Source of the DNA: G016234445 sp964438865
GTDB taxonomy: Bacteria > Chloroflexota > Dehalococcoidia > Tepidiformales > Tepidiformaceae
NCBI GenBank assembly: GCA_964438865.1
Contig: CAYTMI010000003.1
Coordinates: forward strand, 62,001-126,000
Direction: 5' to 3'
Length of the DNA: 64,000 bases
In this document: piece after piece, positions 1 to 7,788 of the stretch
Position numbering within the stretch: the stretch's first letter is position 1
Layout: each line of letters opens with the position of its first letter
Translations under genes and position numbers: made by a program
The notes under the pieces: generated by a model
Databases searched by the model: none
What the model was told of the DNA's origin: nothing
What the model saw: the letters and a program-made list of their open reading frames with translations, nothing else

Positions 1-71
1 GGCACCCCGAGCAGGCGTGCCACGCCCGTCGGCCAGTACCAGGATGGAGTGATCGCGATGGTCTTCGGCAT
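1..71 (-). CDS. 5' end of an unidentified protein, cut by the window edge
   Basis: Twenty-three open codons run from an ATG at 69-71 off the left edge. The reading begins MPKTIAITPSWYWPTGVARL. A near-perfect Shine-Dalgarno sequence, GGGGAGGAAG, sits just upstream of the ATG. The strong ribosome site and the 12-base gap to the preceding membrane-protein gene make this very likely a real downstream member of the same minus-strand operon. Too little protein is visible to assign a family. Confidence 0.5.
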   Translation of the reverse strand, partial: MPKTIAITPSWYWPTGVARLLGV

Positions 72-83
72 GCTTCCTCCCCT

Positions 84-545
84 CTACCAGAGCCCGCCCA
101 CGTGGAGTGACGCGCCGAGCGCGACCGCGGCGATCGTAACAACGAGTTCGAGCCGGAGCACCTTTTCCATCCGCTTCATAGCAGTGCCGACGCGGGCGCG
201 TTCGACCCGGACTTCTTCTTCGGTCATGTGCGGCCGAGACCGCTTCGCCTGGGCCGGGTGAAGCCAGAAGGCCATGGCCGAGACGGCAGCGAGCAGCACC
301 ACCCATGCGGCCGTGAGCAGGACGAGCGTCAGGCCGTAGGAATCTGTGAGACTGAGTTCGGGGCGGCCGGCACGGGCGGCGAGTTCCGCATCGTCCAGCC
401 TGAGCACCATGAAGAGACCGCTGAGGCCGACCAGGAGCAGCGACACCAGCCCGAACCAGCGATAGCGCTGGCCGGCGTTCTTGCAGACCACGGCGACCTG
501 CGATGGCGGCATCGTCCGCTGGGCGTAGCGAAGCACCCACTCCAT
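84..545 (-). CDS. CopD-like integral membrane protein, second tandem copy with no clear start codon
   Basis: From the first ATG this reads 153 aa with three predicted membrane helices, around residues 28-50, 70-92 and 130-150. It is a paralogue of the adjacent gene at 624-1190. The homology continues upstream of the ATG for 26 codons (reading TIDTFLATVHTLGWSVHVGG, matching the neighbour's LYAFLHDIGFATYIGG) and restores the missing first helix with its histidines. That stretch has no ATG, GTG or TTG, and it is bounded by the TAG that ends the upstream gene in the same frame. Translation may therefore start at a rare codon (ATC at 609-611 or CTG at 597-599), or come from read-through of the TAG. 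The ATG at 545 may also be the true start of a truncated protein. A role as membrane anchor or quinone partner of the nearby molybdoenzymes is inference. Confidence 0.7.
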   Translation of the reverse strand: MEWVLRYAQRTMPPSQVAVVCKNAGQRYRWFGLVSLLLVGLSGLFMVLRLDDAELAARAGRPELSLTDSYGLTLVLLTAAWVVLLAAVSAMAFWLHPAQAKRSRPHMTEEEVRVERARVGTAMKRMEKVLRLELVVTIAAVALGASLHVGGLW

Positions 546-623
546 GGTTATGGCGCCGCCGACGTGGACGGACCAGCCGAGCGTATGGACGGTCGCCAGG
601 AACGTGTCGATGGTTCGGCCCCG

Positions 624-1190
624 CTAGAGATCAATGAGACCACCGTACTTCAGCGAGGCGCCCAGTACGGCTGCGATCAGCGCGAGCACGAGGTCGGCGC
701 GGGTAAGGCGCTGAATCCACTCCGCCGCCTGGAGCTTCTGGTTCTGGGCGGCGCTGACACCGGCGGCGGTCGTTCCCGTGCCGAGCCTGCCGGTCAGCCT
801 CGGGCGGAACACGAACGTGATGAGGAGGCCGTTGATCACGAGCACGCACCAGATCAGGAACAGCACCAGGAGGGTCTGGCCATAGCCGATGCTGAGGGTG
901 AGCCGGCCGTGGGTGAACGGGGAATTGAAGTCGAGTTCGGTGATGCCGGCGACGAACGTCCCGTTCAGCCGGAGCACCGCGGTCACGAGGATAAGGGCGA
1001 GCGAGCCCCAGACCAGCCAGAGGAAGCGGTCGGCCGTCTTCTGGCCCATCACCTGCGCCTGGGCAGGGGGGATGGACGCTTGCGCGGGTCCGAGCACGTA
1101 CTCCATCGCGATGGCGCCGCCGATGTAGGTGGCGAAGCCGATGTCGTGGAGGAATGCGTAGAGGCTCTTCAGCCAGAGGTCCTGGTCCAC
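624..1190 (-). CDS. CopD-like four-helix membrane protein
   Basis: 188 aa, starting at GTG (1188-1190) behind GGAGAG. Four hydrophobic helices lie around residues 10-30, 52-75, 104-128 and 165-185. The first carries a histidine in 'FLHDIGFATYIGG', similar in style to the CopD/DUF2269 membrane families, whose histidines can bind heme b or copper. That assignment is only by resemblance. It lies 10 bases downstream of the nitroreductase-like gene in the molybdoenzyme operon. It could pass electrons between the quinone pool and the soluble cytoplasmic molybdoenzymes, which have no anchor of their own. The stop TAG is followed in frame by the second copy. Confidence 0.75.
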   Translation of the reverse strand: MDQDLWLKSLYAFLHDIGFATYIGGAIAMEYVLGPAQASIPPAQAQVMGQKTADRFLWLVWGSLALILVTAVLRLNGTFVAGITELDFNSPFTHGRLTLSIGYGQTLLVLFLIWCVLVINGLLITFVFRPRLTGRLGTGTTAAGVSAAQNQKLQAAEWIQRLTRADLVLALIAAVLGASLKYGGLIDL

Positions 1191-1200
1191 GTGACTCTCC

Positions 1201-2655
1201 TTAACCGCCCGATGGGTCCGGCGTCCCTGGGTGCCAGTCGCGGAAGTGGTCTCGCAACTGCGGCGTCACCAGGTACGGCTCGGTGCCCTTGAGGGCGTAG
1301 AACTTGCGATAGAAGCCAAGGTCGACATGGTGGACCTGGGCGGAGAACTTGGCCCGGACGGGATTGATGAAGGCGGGAGCGCAGCCGTACTTCTCAACGA
1401 GGTACTTCACCGTGGCCGTGGCCGCTTCGATAACCCAGTCCGGGATGTGGGCGCGGGGGTGTTCAAGGATGCGCTGGAGGGTCTCTTCGTTGAACGGCCC
1501 GCCGCTCCGTAGGGCCCAGTTGTCTTCCGGCGAAAGCTGGGCGCCGCTGCCGTAGCGAAGGTTCGCGACGTGTTCAACCAGCGAAGCGGCGGTCGGGAAG
1601 CGGCGGTTGGGGGTCATCGTCGCATCGAGAATCCCGGGCAGGCCGGTGCAGGTCGCCGTGCGGGAAGGGTTTCGGGCGGGCTGGCGTTCGAGGTGGCCGA
1701 AGCCAAGTCCGCGCGCGACCTCAGGGTAGGCGCCGAGGAGAAGGTCATCCGAATAGCCGCCGATCGGCCATGCGCCGAGGCCTATCGCTTCCGCGGCGAG
1801 GCGGATGTTCTGGACCATGCAGGCGGCTTCGCTGGAATGGAGCATGAGCGCGAATTCATCGAACGTTGGGATGGGGAATCCCACCTCCAGGAAGCCCGGC
1901 TTAATCCATTCGTCCACCCCGCAGGGCTTGTCGGTCTCCGGGTCCTGGAGGTAGAAGCCGGAGAACTGGTACGACGACAGCAGCAGGTTGACCCACTCGA
2001 TCCCGATGTCGCCGACCGGTAGGAACCAGGTGCTGCCCTGGCGGTTCAGGTTGTACTGCAGGGGGCCCATCGTGCGGACGTTGTGGGTGCCCGGGGGCGC
2101 CGTCGACCAACCGACGTCGGGGCGGCGGTCCATGACGCGGACGCGGCTCTTGCGGTACCAGTCGAGGACCTTGCCGTAGTCCTCGGGACCATCAATCTCC
2201 AGTGGCGCGCTCCGTTCGAGGCCCGGCTGGTAGAGGTGGACGCCGTCGTCGTTGATGATGAAGAGGTGGACGCTCTGGCCGTTGCTCGAACTCGGCGCCG
2301 TGCGGCCGGACCAGTTCGTCAGGCTCGAGAGGTCACCGTGGAGGGGCACGTCGGCCGCGGCGATGCCGTTCGGGCCGGCCGCAGCCCAGGCGATGAGCGC
2401 TTCTTCCAGTTCGCTCAGGCGCACCGGTGGCGCTTCGGAAGCGTAGGAGAGGGGGCCTTCGTCCTGGACCACGGGGCGTCCGCCCGCATAGGCGGGAGTC
2501 TCTTCGCGGCCGGTTTCGCTCCAGTAGCCAAGGCCCATGCGCCGCGTCCGGAGGGTGGAGAGGAGGCGGAACACCCCTGGTGTCTGCTCGAATGCCCGGC
2601 CGAGTGCCTCCTGTTCGGCGGACGTGACAGCGGACCTGGGCTCAGTGCTCGTCAA
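1201..2655 (-). CDS. nitroreductase-like flavoprotein of unknown substrate
   Basis: 484 aa, about twice the usual size of a nitroreductase-family protein. The C-terminal half has 'ALMLHSSEAACMVQNIRLAA' followed by 'EAIGLGAWPIGG' (around residues 270-300), which resembles the helix and turn of FMN-dependent nitroreductase/SagB-type proteins. The N-terminal half ('RRMGLGYWSETGREE', around residues 38-52) may be a second, diverged copy of the fold. The start overlaps the end of the preceding catalytic-subunit gene by 14 bases, so it is translationally coupled to it. It may be a redox partner or a tailoring enzyme for the molybdoenzyme's substrate. The family call is moderate and the role is unknown. 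Confidence 0.55.
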   Translation of the reverse strand: MTSTEPRSAVTSAEQEALGRAFEQTPGVFRLLSTLRTRRMGLGYWSETGREETPAYAGGRPVVQDEGPLSYASEAPPVRLSELEEALIAWAAAGPNGIAAADVPLHGDLSSLTNWSGRTAPSSSNGQSVHLFIINDDGVHLYQPGLERSAPLEIDGPEDYGKVLDWYRKSRVRVMDRRPDVGWSTAPPGTHNVRTMGPLQYNLNRQGSTWFLPVGDIGIEWVNLLLSSYQFSGFYLQDPETDKPCGVDEWIKPGFLEVGFPIPTFDEFALMLHSSEAACMVQNIRLAAEAIGLGAWPIGGYSDDLLLGAYPEVARGLGFGHLERQPARNPSRTATCTGLPGILDATMTPNRRFPTAASLVEHVANLRYGSGAQLSPEDNWALRSGGPFNEETLQRILEHPRAHIPDWVIEAATATVKYLVEKYGCAPAFINPVRAKFSAQVHHVDLGFYRKFYALKGTEPYLVTPQLRDHFRDWHPGTPDPSGG

Positions 2656-5416
2656 CCTTCCTCACCTCCACGAAGACTGCGCGGTCGGCCGGGACTGGCT
2701 GCCAACCGAAGGGGAGATAGCGCAGGTGGCCGTACCTGCCGACCAGGTGCAGCCATTTGACCATCCCCGGCTCGACCTGGTTTGGGCCTTGCCAGTCCTT
2801 GAACATGTGCGGCTCCCAGCCGTTATAGACGATCACCTGCCCCGGGCGCACACGCGGCGAAATGCGGGCGCGGATGGTGCAGGTGCCGCGGTCATTGTGC
2901 ATCTCCACCATGTCACCGTCGCGGATGCCGCGGGCCTCGGCGTCGATCACGCCCAGGGTCAGGAGCGGTTCGCCGCGGTGGGTGCCGGCGAGCACGGAGT
3001 TCCCCATCGAGGCTGCGTGGACGGTCCAGCGTGAGTGGCCACTGGTCAGGATGAGGGGGTAGTCGCCACCCTGCTTCGGCGGGTCCTTGTGGCAGGGGAA
3101 GTCTTCGCCCGCCTCCACGAACCAGGGGTGGTCGATGAGGAACTGGGCGCGGCGGGTGAGCGTGGGGAAGGGGACGCCGTCGCGGATGTGCCATTCGAAC
3201 GCCGTCAGGGTCGAGTCGGGCTTCACATCGGCTGCCAGGGAGAGCCCCGGCGCGAACATTCCCAGCCCTGAGAAGCGGACGGTGCCGCGCTCCCGAAGCG
3301 AATCCGGGGAGCCTTCCGCCGGGAGCGTCCCGGCCTCGATGCTGTCACGGAGCCACTCTTCGAGGACCGCCTGTTCGTTGTCGTAGGCGCCGCCCTGGGT
3401 GAACGTCTCCGCCAGGGTGTCGAGCCTCCGCGTCTGCCGTCGCCCGTCGAGATATTCGACCTCGTCGCGCGCGATGGCGCGTTCCTGCACCTTCCGCGAA
3501 AGCTCACGGAAGAGTTGCCACTCGGTCTTTGACTCGCCTCGCGGTGGCGTCGCCGGCTCCGAATAGCCGACGTGGAACGAATGCGTGATCGCGTACTGGA
3601 GGTTCGGACGCTCGTACTGCATCGCCGCGGGGAGGACGATGTCGGCCCAGAGCGCGGTCGAACTCATGCGCGTGTCGACGACGATGACCTTTTCGAGTTT
3701 CGGCCAGAGTTCCTTCAGAAGGGTGCTGCTGCCGCCCCGCTGCCGGCGCACGGGGTTCGTGGCAACGATGAAAAGGACCTGGGGGTCGGTGGATGGGCCG
3801 GGGCGAACGATGCCGCCCCACCATCCGCGTTTTGTCGCTTCGGTCAGGTATTCTTCAAATGGCCGCTTCATCGCCGGGTCCGACCACTCGGCCTTGTTCC
3901 AGGTGTCCTTGTAGCCGGCGTGGTGGTAATGGAAGAAGGCCGGCGGGCTGGAGGTGCCGGCGACGAGCCCTCGCTGGAGGAGCTCGTAGCCAACTATCTC
4001 GTCGGAGGCCTCTTCGTCCTGGGTGCGAAGGGTGTTGATCGCGCCGTCGATGCCGTCCATCACGCGGATGGTCTCGGCGACGCCCCCCTTCTGTTTCATG
4101 CCGAAGAGCATGTAGCCGTCGAGCCCCGCCAGGGCCAGTCCCTGGATCCCCGTGCCCTTGCGCCCCCAGTTCCCCGTGAGGGCGAGGAAAAGGCACATCG
4201 CCCGTTCCATCAGGTCGCCGTGGTAGTACTTGGGCGTGTTGAAGCCTTCGATGATCTTCGTCCGCTTGCGGGCGGCTTCGCGCGCGAGCTCGCGGATGAC
4301 ATCCGGGTTGACGCCGGAGATGGCGCCGGCCTGCTCGGGGGAGTAATCGGCCAGGCGTTCGCGGAGGAGTTCCCAGGCGGGGGTCACTTCGATCGCGGTG
4401 CCATCGGCGCCGGTGACCGTGAAGCGGCCTTCCAGCGCCGGGCGCGCCTCGCCGAGAAGCAACGTGCCGCGGGGTGCCTCGGTCAGCTTCCCGGCAACCT
4501 CGTCCCACCAGTAGAACTGGTCTTCGCGGGAGCCGGCGCTGACGTCGGACCCGCGGAGGAACCGTCGCGTGTCGGTGCGGACCAGCAACGGCAGGTCTGT
4601 CTGGGAGCGGACGAAGCTGAGATTCGCCAGCCCTTCGTCGACGATCACCCGGCACATGCCGAGGGCGAAGGCGGCGTCGGCGCCCGCGCGCATGGGGACG
4701 AACTGGTCGGCCATGACGCAGGAGGCGCTGTAGTCAGGCGCTATCGCAACGACCCGGGAGCCGTGGTACCGCGCCTCGGTGATGAAGTGCGCGTAGGGGA
4801 TCGACGTATAGGACGGGTTGGAGTGCCAGATCAGGATGAGTTCGGAATGGAAGGTGTCGTCGACGCTGCTCGCGCAGGAGAACTTCCCGAAGGTGATGTG
4901 CTGCCCGGCCGGGAAGTCGTTAATCAGACCGTTCGCGTCGAGGGTGACGGCGCCAAGGAGGCCGGCGAAACGGAGGTAGGCCACCTGGGCGAGCAGCCCG
5001 CCCTCAACCGTCTCTTCGAAGACGATGGATTCCGGCCCCTCGTAGTCGATGGCATCGAGGAGGGCGTTCGCAACTTCGGTGAGCGCTTCGTCCCAGGAGA
5101 TCTGCTCCCACTTGCCTTCGCCGCGTTCACCCGCGCGCCGCAGGGGGTAGAGCAGGCGGTCGGGCGCCGTGAGCTGACGGCTCCAGGCGCTGCCCTTTTG
5201 ACAACTCATGGGGTTCATGTCGGGGACGCCGTCTTCGACCGTGCGGTAGTTAGCCGATGGCTCTTCGAAGACGACCGCGCCGTCCTTCGCATAGACGCGG
5301 TAGGAGCAGGTCGAAAGACAGTTCAGACAGTGGGTACCGAAGGTCGCGTGATCCCACGACCACCTGCCCCGGTACCGTTCTTGCGTGTCGTTGGTGGCCG
5401 GGGATTTCTGTGCCAT
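2642..5416 (-). CDS. type II DMSO-reductase-family molybdopterin catalytic subunit (alpha 1)
   Basis: 924 aa from the ATG at 5416, which is preceded by CGGAG; an in-frame ATG further upstream lies inside the chaperone gene and is unlikely. The N-terminal Fe-S site is His29-x3-Cys33-x3-Cys37 with Cys72 ('MSCQKG'), the histidine-ligated FS0 pattern of NarG, EbdA, PcrA and DdhA. 'INDFPAGQHITFG' aligns with the NarG segment holding the aspartate Mo ligand, so this is an Asp-ligated Mo-bisPGD enzyme. There is no Tat signal, unlike EbdA or DdhA, so a cytoplasmic enzyme is likely. It is the most diverged of the four alphas here and lies after the chaperone gene. Candidate chemistries for the family include nitrate or oxyanion reduction and anaerobic C-H hydroxylation. 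The substrate cannot be deduced. Confidence 0.9.
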   Translation of the reverse strand: MAQKSPATNDTQERYRGRWSWDHATFGTHCLNCLSTCSYRVYAKDGAVVFEEPSANYRTVEDGVPDMNPMSCQKGSAWSRQLTAPDRLLYPLRRAGERGEGKWEQISWDEALTEVANALLDAIDYEGPESIVFEETVEGGLLAQVAYLRFAGLLGAVTLDANGLINDFPAGQHITFGKFSCASSVDDTFHSELILIWHSNPSYTSIPYAHFITEARYHGSRVVAIAPDYSASCVMADQFVPMRAGADAAFALGMCRVIVDEGLANLSFVRSQTDLPLLVRTDTRRFLRGSDVSAGSREDQFYWWDEVAGKLTEAPRGTLLLGEARPALEGRFTVTGADGTAIEVTPAWELLRERLADYSPEQAGAISGVNPDVIRELAREAARKRTKIIEGFNTPKYYHGDLMERAMCLFLALTGNWGRKGTGIQGLALAGLDGYMLFGMKQKGGVAETIRVMDGIDGAINTLRTQDEEASDEIVGYELLQRGLVAGTSSPPAFFHYHHAGYKDTWNKAEWSDPAMKRPFEEYLTEATKRGWWGGIVRPGPSTDPQVLFIVATNPVRRQRGGSSTLLKELWPKLEKVIVVDTRMSSTALWADIVLPAAMQYERPNLQYAITHSFHVGYSEPATPPRGESKTEWQLFRELSRKVQERAIARDEVEYLDGRRQTRRLDTLAETFTQGGAYDNEQAVLEEWLRDSIEAGTLPAEGSPDSLRERGTVRFSGLGMFAPGLSLAADVKPDSTLTAFEWHIRDGVPFPTLTRRAQFLIDHPWFVEAGEDFPCHKDPPKQGGDYPLILTSGHSRWTVHAASMGNSVLAGTHRGEPLLTLGVIDAEARGIRDGDMVEMHNDRGTCTIRARISPRVRPGQVIVYNGWEPHMFKDWQGPNQVEPGMVKWLHLVGRYGHLRYLPFGWQPVPADRAVFVEVRKVDEH

Positions 5417-5432
5417 TGCTGCTCCGCCCCGC

Positions 5433-6116
5433 CTACGCGGGGACCGCGGTGAGGTGGGCGGCATCCGCCTCGGCGAACGCCGCGCAGCGGGCCACGGCCC
5501 ACTGCCAGAAGGGCAGAGGGTCCTGTGCCCCGGTCCGTTTGACGAGTTCGGGCAACCAGTTCAGCTGGCGATCGAGGAAGTCATGCTGTGCCCGCCGGAA
5601 CGAGGCTCGCAGCCGGGGAGACGACGAGGTCGCTTCCTTGAAGGTGAGGAACTTCATGAACTCCAGTTCGGTCGCCAGGTGGTCTGCGGGGCGGGGGTCC
5701 TCCGCGGAGGCCTTGAGCCCGAAGTATTCGTAGAAGCGGACCACTTCTTCGAGCTTCTTCATCCGGGCGCCGCCGCCATAGACGCCGCCGAAGAGCGAAG
5801 CCGCCGGGCCGCCCGGCCCTGAGCCGACTTCGAAGAGGCGAAGGTATTCGGCCTGGAAGTCGGCTTCGGAGACCGCCGCGTCAACGGCGGCGGTCTCGAA
5901 ATCGAAGGCGAAGGGCAGGAGGCTGGTGTCGTGGGCCAGGCGCGCCGGCCACTCACCCTGCACCGCCGCGCCGTAGGAATCGGCGTCGGGGCAGGTCATG
6001 AGCCGGGCGAGCGACTGGTACACGGCGAGCCGGGCCGTGATTTCGTTGTCGGGGAGCTCCATATCCTGGCTGGCTTCGCCATCGATCTGGAGCCCTGCGA
6101 GCGAGTAGACAAACAT
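5433..6116 (-). CDS. TorD/NarJ-family molybdoenzyme assembly chaperone (delta)
   Basis: 227 aa, all-helical. It has the family's middle segment 'DFQAEYLRLFEVG' (around residues 85-97) and 'DHLATELEFMKFLTFKEA' (around 143-160), the conserved E-L-E-F-M-x-F-L signature of TorD/DmsD/NarJ chaperones. These bind the apo catalytic subunit until Fe-S and Mo-bisPGD are inserted. It sits between the beta gene (12 bases away) and alpha 1 (16 bases away). It is the only chaperone gene in a locus with four catalytic subunits, so it presumably serves all of them. There is no signal peptide. Confidence 0.88.
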   Translation of the reverse strand: MFVYSLAGLQIDGEASQDMELPDNEITARLAVYQSLARLMTCPDADSYGAAVQGEWPARLAHDTSLLPFAFDFETAAVDAAVSEADFQAEYLRLFEVGSGPGGPAASLFGGVYGGGARMKKLEEVVRFYEYFGLKASAEDPRPADHLATELEFMKFLTFKEATSSSPRLRASFRRAQHDFLDRQLNWLPELVKRTGAQDPLPFWQWAVARCAAFAEADAAHLTAVPA

Positions 6117-6128
6117 GGCGAAACCTTC

Positions 6129-7184
6129 CTAGGAGACGGGCGTGAGCTCGGCCGGGTCCTGGGTAAAAGGCCCGAGGAGTTCCGTCCAATGATAGGCGAT
6201 GAGGGTGGAGAGGATCTCCGACTTGCCGCCGCCGCGAACCTTCTCCATCTCGCTCTTCAGCGTGCCCAGCGCCTGGTGGACGTCGGTTCCGAAGAGGGAT
6301 TCGAGGTATTCGTTGGGGATGCGCGGGTTCTCCGTGTCGATGCTCATGTCTTCGTTCAGGCGAGCGGGAGACATGGGCGGGACGTAGAAGACGTTCGGGG
6401 TCGTGCCGTACTCCGCGTGCATGGGGAGCGCGACCTTCCACTCGTTGACAAGCTTGTGGACCGGGCTGTCTTCGTCAGAGAGGCGGCCTATGAAGACAGC
6501 CCGGCCAGGGCATTGGCGCACGCACGCGGGCGCCACGCCTGCTTCGATCCTGGGGAAACAGCCGATGCACTGCTGGGCAACGTGCCGTTCGTAGTTGAAG
6601 TAGATCTTCTTGTAGGGGCAGGCTTCCATGCAGAAGCGGTTGCCCATGCAGGCGTCTTCATCGCGGAGGACGAGCCCGTCTTCCTGCTTGACCAGTGCGC
6701 CCGTGGGGCAGGCGGAAACGCAGACCGGGTTCGTGCAGTGGTTGCAGATGCGGGGCAGGTAGAAGTAGTAGGAGTTCGGCCACTCGCCGGCACCCTGGTC
6801 TTCGTCCCAGTTCATCGCCCAGCGGTTTTCGCGGGGAGCCTGCGGCTCCAGGTGGGCCTTGCCGGCCGTGCCGCCGTAGAAGACTTCGTAGTAGTTGAAG
6901 TCCCAGCCGCCGCCGAACTCTTCGCGGGTGGGCTGATGGCCGGGCCGGAGCTTGCCGGTCGCCGGGTCAACGCCGCCGCCCATTTCTTCCCAGCCCTTCG
7001 GGGTCCCGAGGCCGGGCTGGGTGTTGACCGAGCACCACCACTGCTGTTCTTCGCCCGACTCGCGGGTCCAGAGCACCTTGCAGGCGACCGAACAGGTCTG
7101 GCAGCCGATGCACTTGTTGAGGTCGAAGACCCAGGCGAGTTGCCCGGACCCGGTAGACACAGTTCCCGTCCCGTTGGTGCTCAT
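6129..7184 (-). CDS. 4Fe-4S electron-transfer beta subunit of the type II molybdoenzymes
   Basis: 351 aa. Four cysteine clusters of the NarH/EbdB/DdhB type are present: Cys25-x2-Cys-x2-Cys-x3-Cys (KCIGCQTCSVAC), then CNHCTNPVCVSACP, CMGNRFCMEACP, and CIGCFPRIEAG followed by CVRQCPG. Together they would hold four Fe-S clusters linking the alpha-subunit FS0 cluster to the gamma heme domain. The third group has spacing 'CMGNRFC' with a longer insert, common in NarH-like proteins. It is 10 bases downstream of gamma and 12 bases upstream of the chaperone. It is the only beta gene for four alpha genes. The last 60 or so residues are typical of the beta-subunit C-terminus. Confidence 0.92.
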   Translation of the reverse strand: MSTNGTGTVSTGSGQLAWVFDLNKCIGCQTCSVACKVLWTRESGEEQQWWCSVNTQPGLGTPKGWEEMGGGVDPATGKLRPGHQPTREEFGGGWDFNYYEVFYGGTAGKAHLEPQAPRENRWAMNWDEDQGAGEWPNSYYFYLPRICNHCTNPVCVSACPTGALVKQEDGLVLRDEDACMGNRFCMEACPYKKIYFNYERHVAQQCIGCFPRIEAGVAPACVRQCPGRAVFIGRLSDEDSPVHKLVNEWKVALPMHAEYGTTPNVFYVPPMSPARLNEDMSIDTENPRIPNEYLESLFGTDVHQALGTLKSEMEKVRGGGKSEILSTLIAYHWTELLGPFTQDPAELTPVS

Positions 7185-7194
7185 GGCTCCCTCC

Positions 7195-7788
7195 CTATGC
7201 CTGTTCGAGCGAGACCCAGTCGCGGCTTACAGCCGCGAGGCCTCCCCGTTCGTCGTTCGAGCCGTTCCAGACGGCGACGCCAACCCGGCCGGACCTGGCT
7301 GCTGCCAGCGGCCCACCGAAGACGACGTTCCAGCTCCCTCCGGCGAGTTCGCCGGCAGCGGCCAGCCCGGACCCGGTATCCTTCCGCACGACCCCAGGGC
7401 CGCGCGAGATGAGTGAATTCGCGCCCGGGCGCCCGTTTTCCCAGAACCAGACGGCGACGGGCTTCTCAGCGTCACCGAGGGTGCTGATGGCGCCGCTCCC
7501 GTTCTCCGGAAAGACGGCTGCCACGGCGTCCTGGAACTCCTTGTTGGGGCGCTCGTCGTCCTTCCAGGAGAGCCGGACGTAAAGCTTTTCGCCATCGGTC
7601 GCGGCGGCGAGTGACGCCTGTGCGGTCTTTCCGTACGGCCGGCCGGCCCAGGCTTCCCGGATGTACGAAGTTGGCTGGGCATCCAGCGGCACTGGCTGAA
7701 GCGGTACGGTGACCGATTCAACGCTGGCCCACGCTGGTGCTGTTGGGTCCGCGAGCGAGGCTCCGCCGCTAAGTCTTGCGATCTTCAT
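7195..7788 (-). CDS. ethylbenzene-dehydrogenase-type heme-domain gamma subunit, soluble form
   Basis: 197 aa, matching the EB_dh / DMSO-reductase gamma fold: 'LYVRLSWKDDERPNKEF', 'PVAVWFWENGRPG' and 'AVWNGSNDERGG' are the usual landmarks. The fold normally binds one b-heme through Met and Lys. Where the exported gamma at 34901-35884 has 'CMGQADAGVNIWQW', this protein has 'TLGDAEKPVAVWFW', so the expected Met ligand is Leu. There is no signal peptide or membrane anchor, in keeping with the lack of Tat signals on the alphas. Its first codon overlaps the last codons of alpha 2 by 4 bases (ATGA). Heme loss or altered ligation is inference. Confidence 0.8.
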   Translation of the reverse strand: MKIARLSGGASLADPTAPAWASVESVTVPLQPVPLDAQPTSYIREAWAGRPYGKTAQASLAAATDGEKLYVRLSWKDDERPNKEFQDAVAAVFPENGSGAISTLGDAEKPVAVWFWENGRPGANSLISRGPGVVRKDTGSGLAAAGELAGGSWNVVFGGPLAAARSGRVGVAVWNGSNDERGGLAAVSRDWVSLEQA

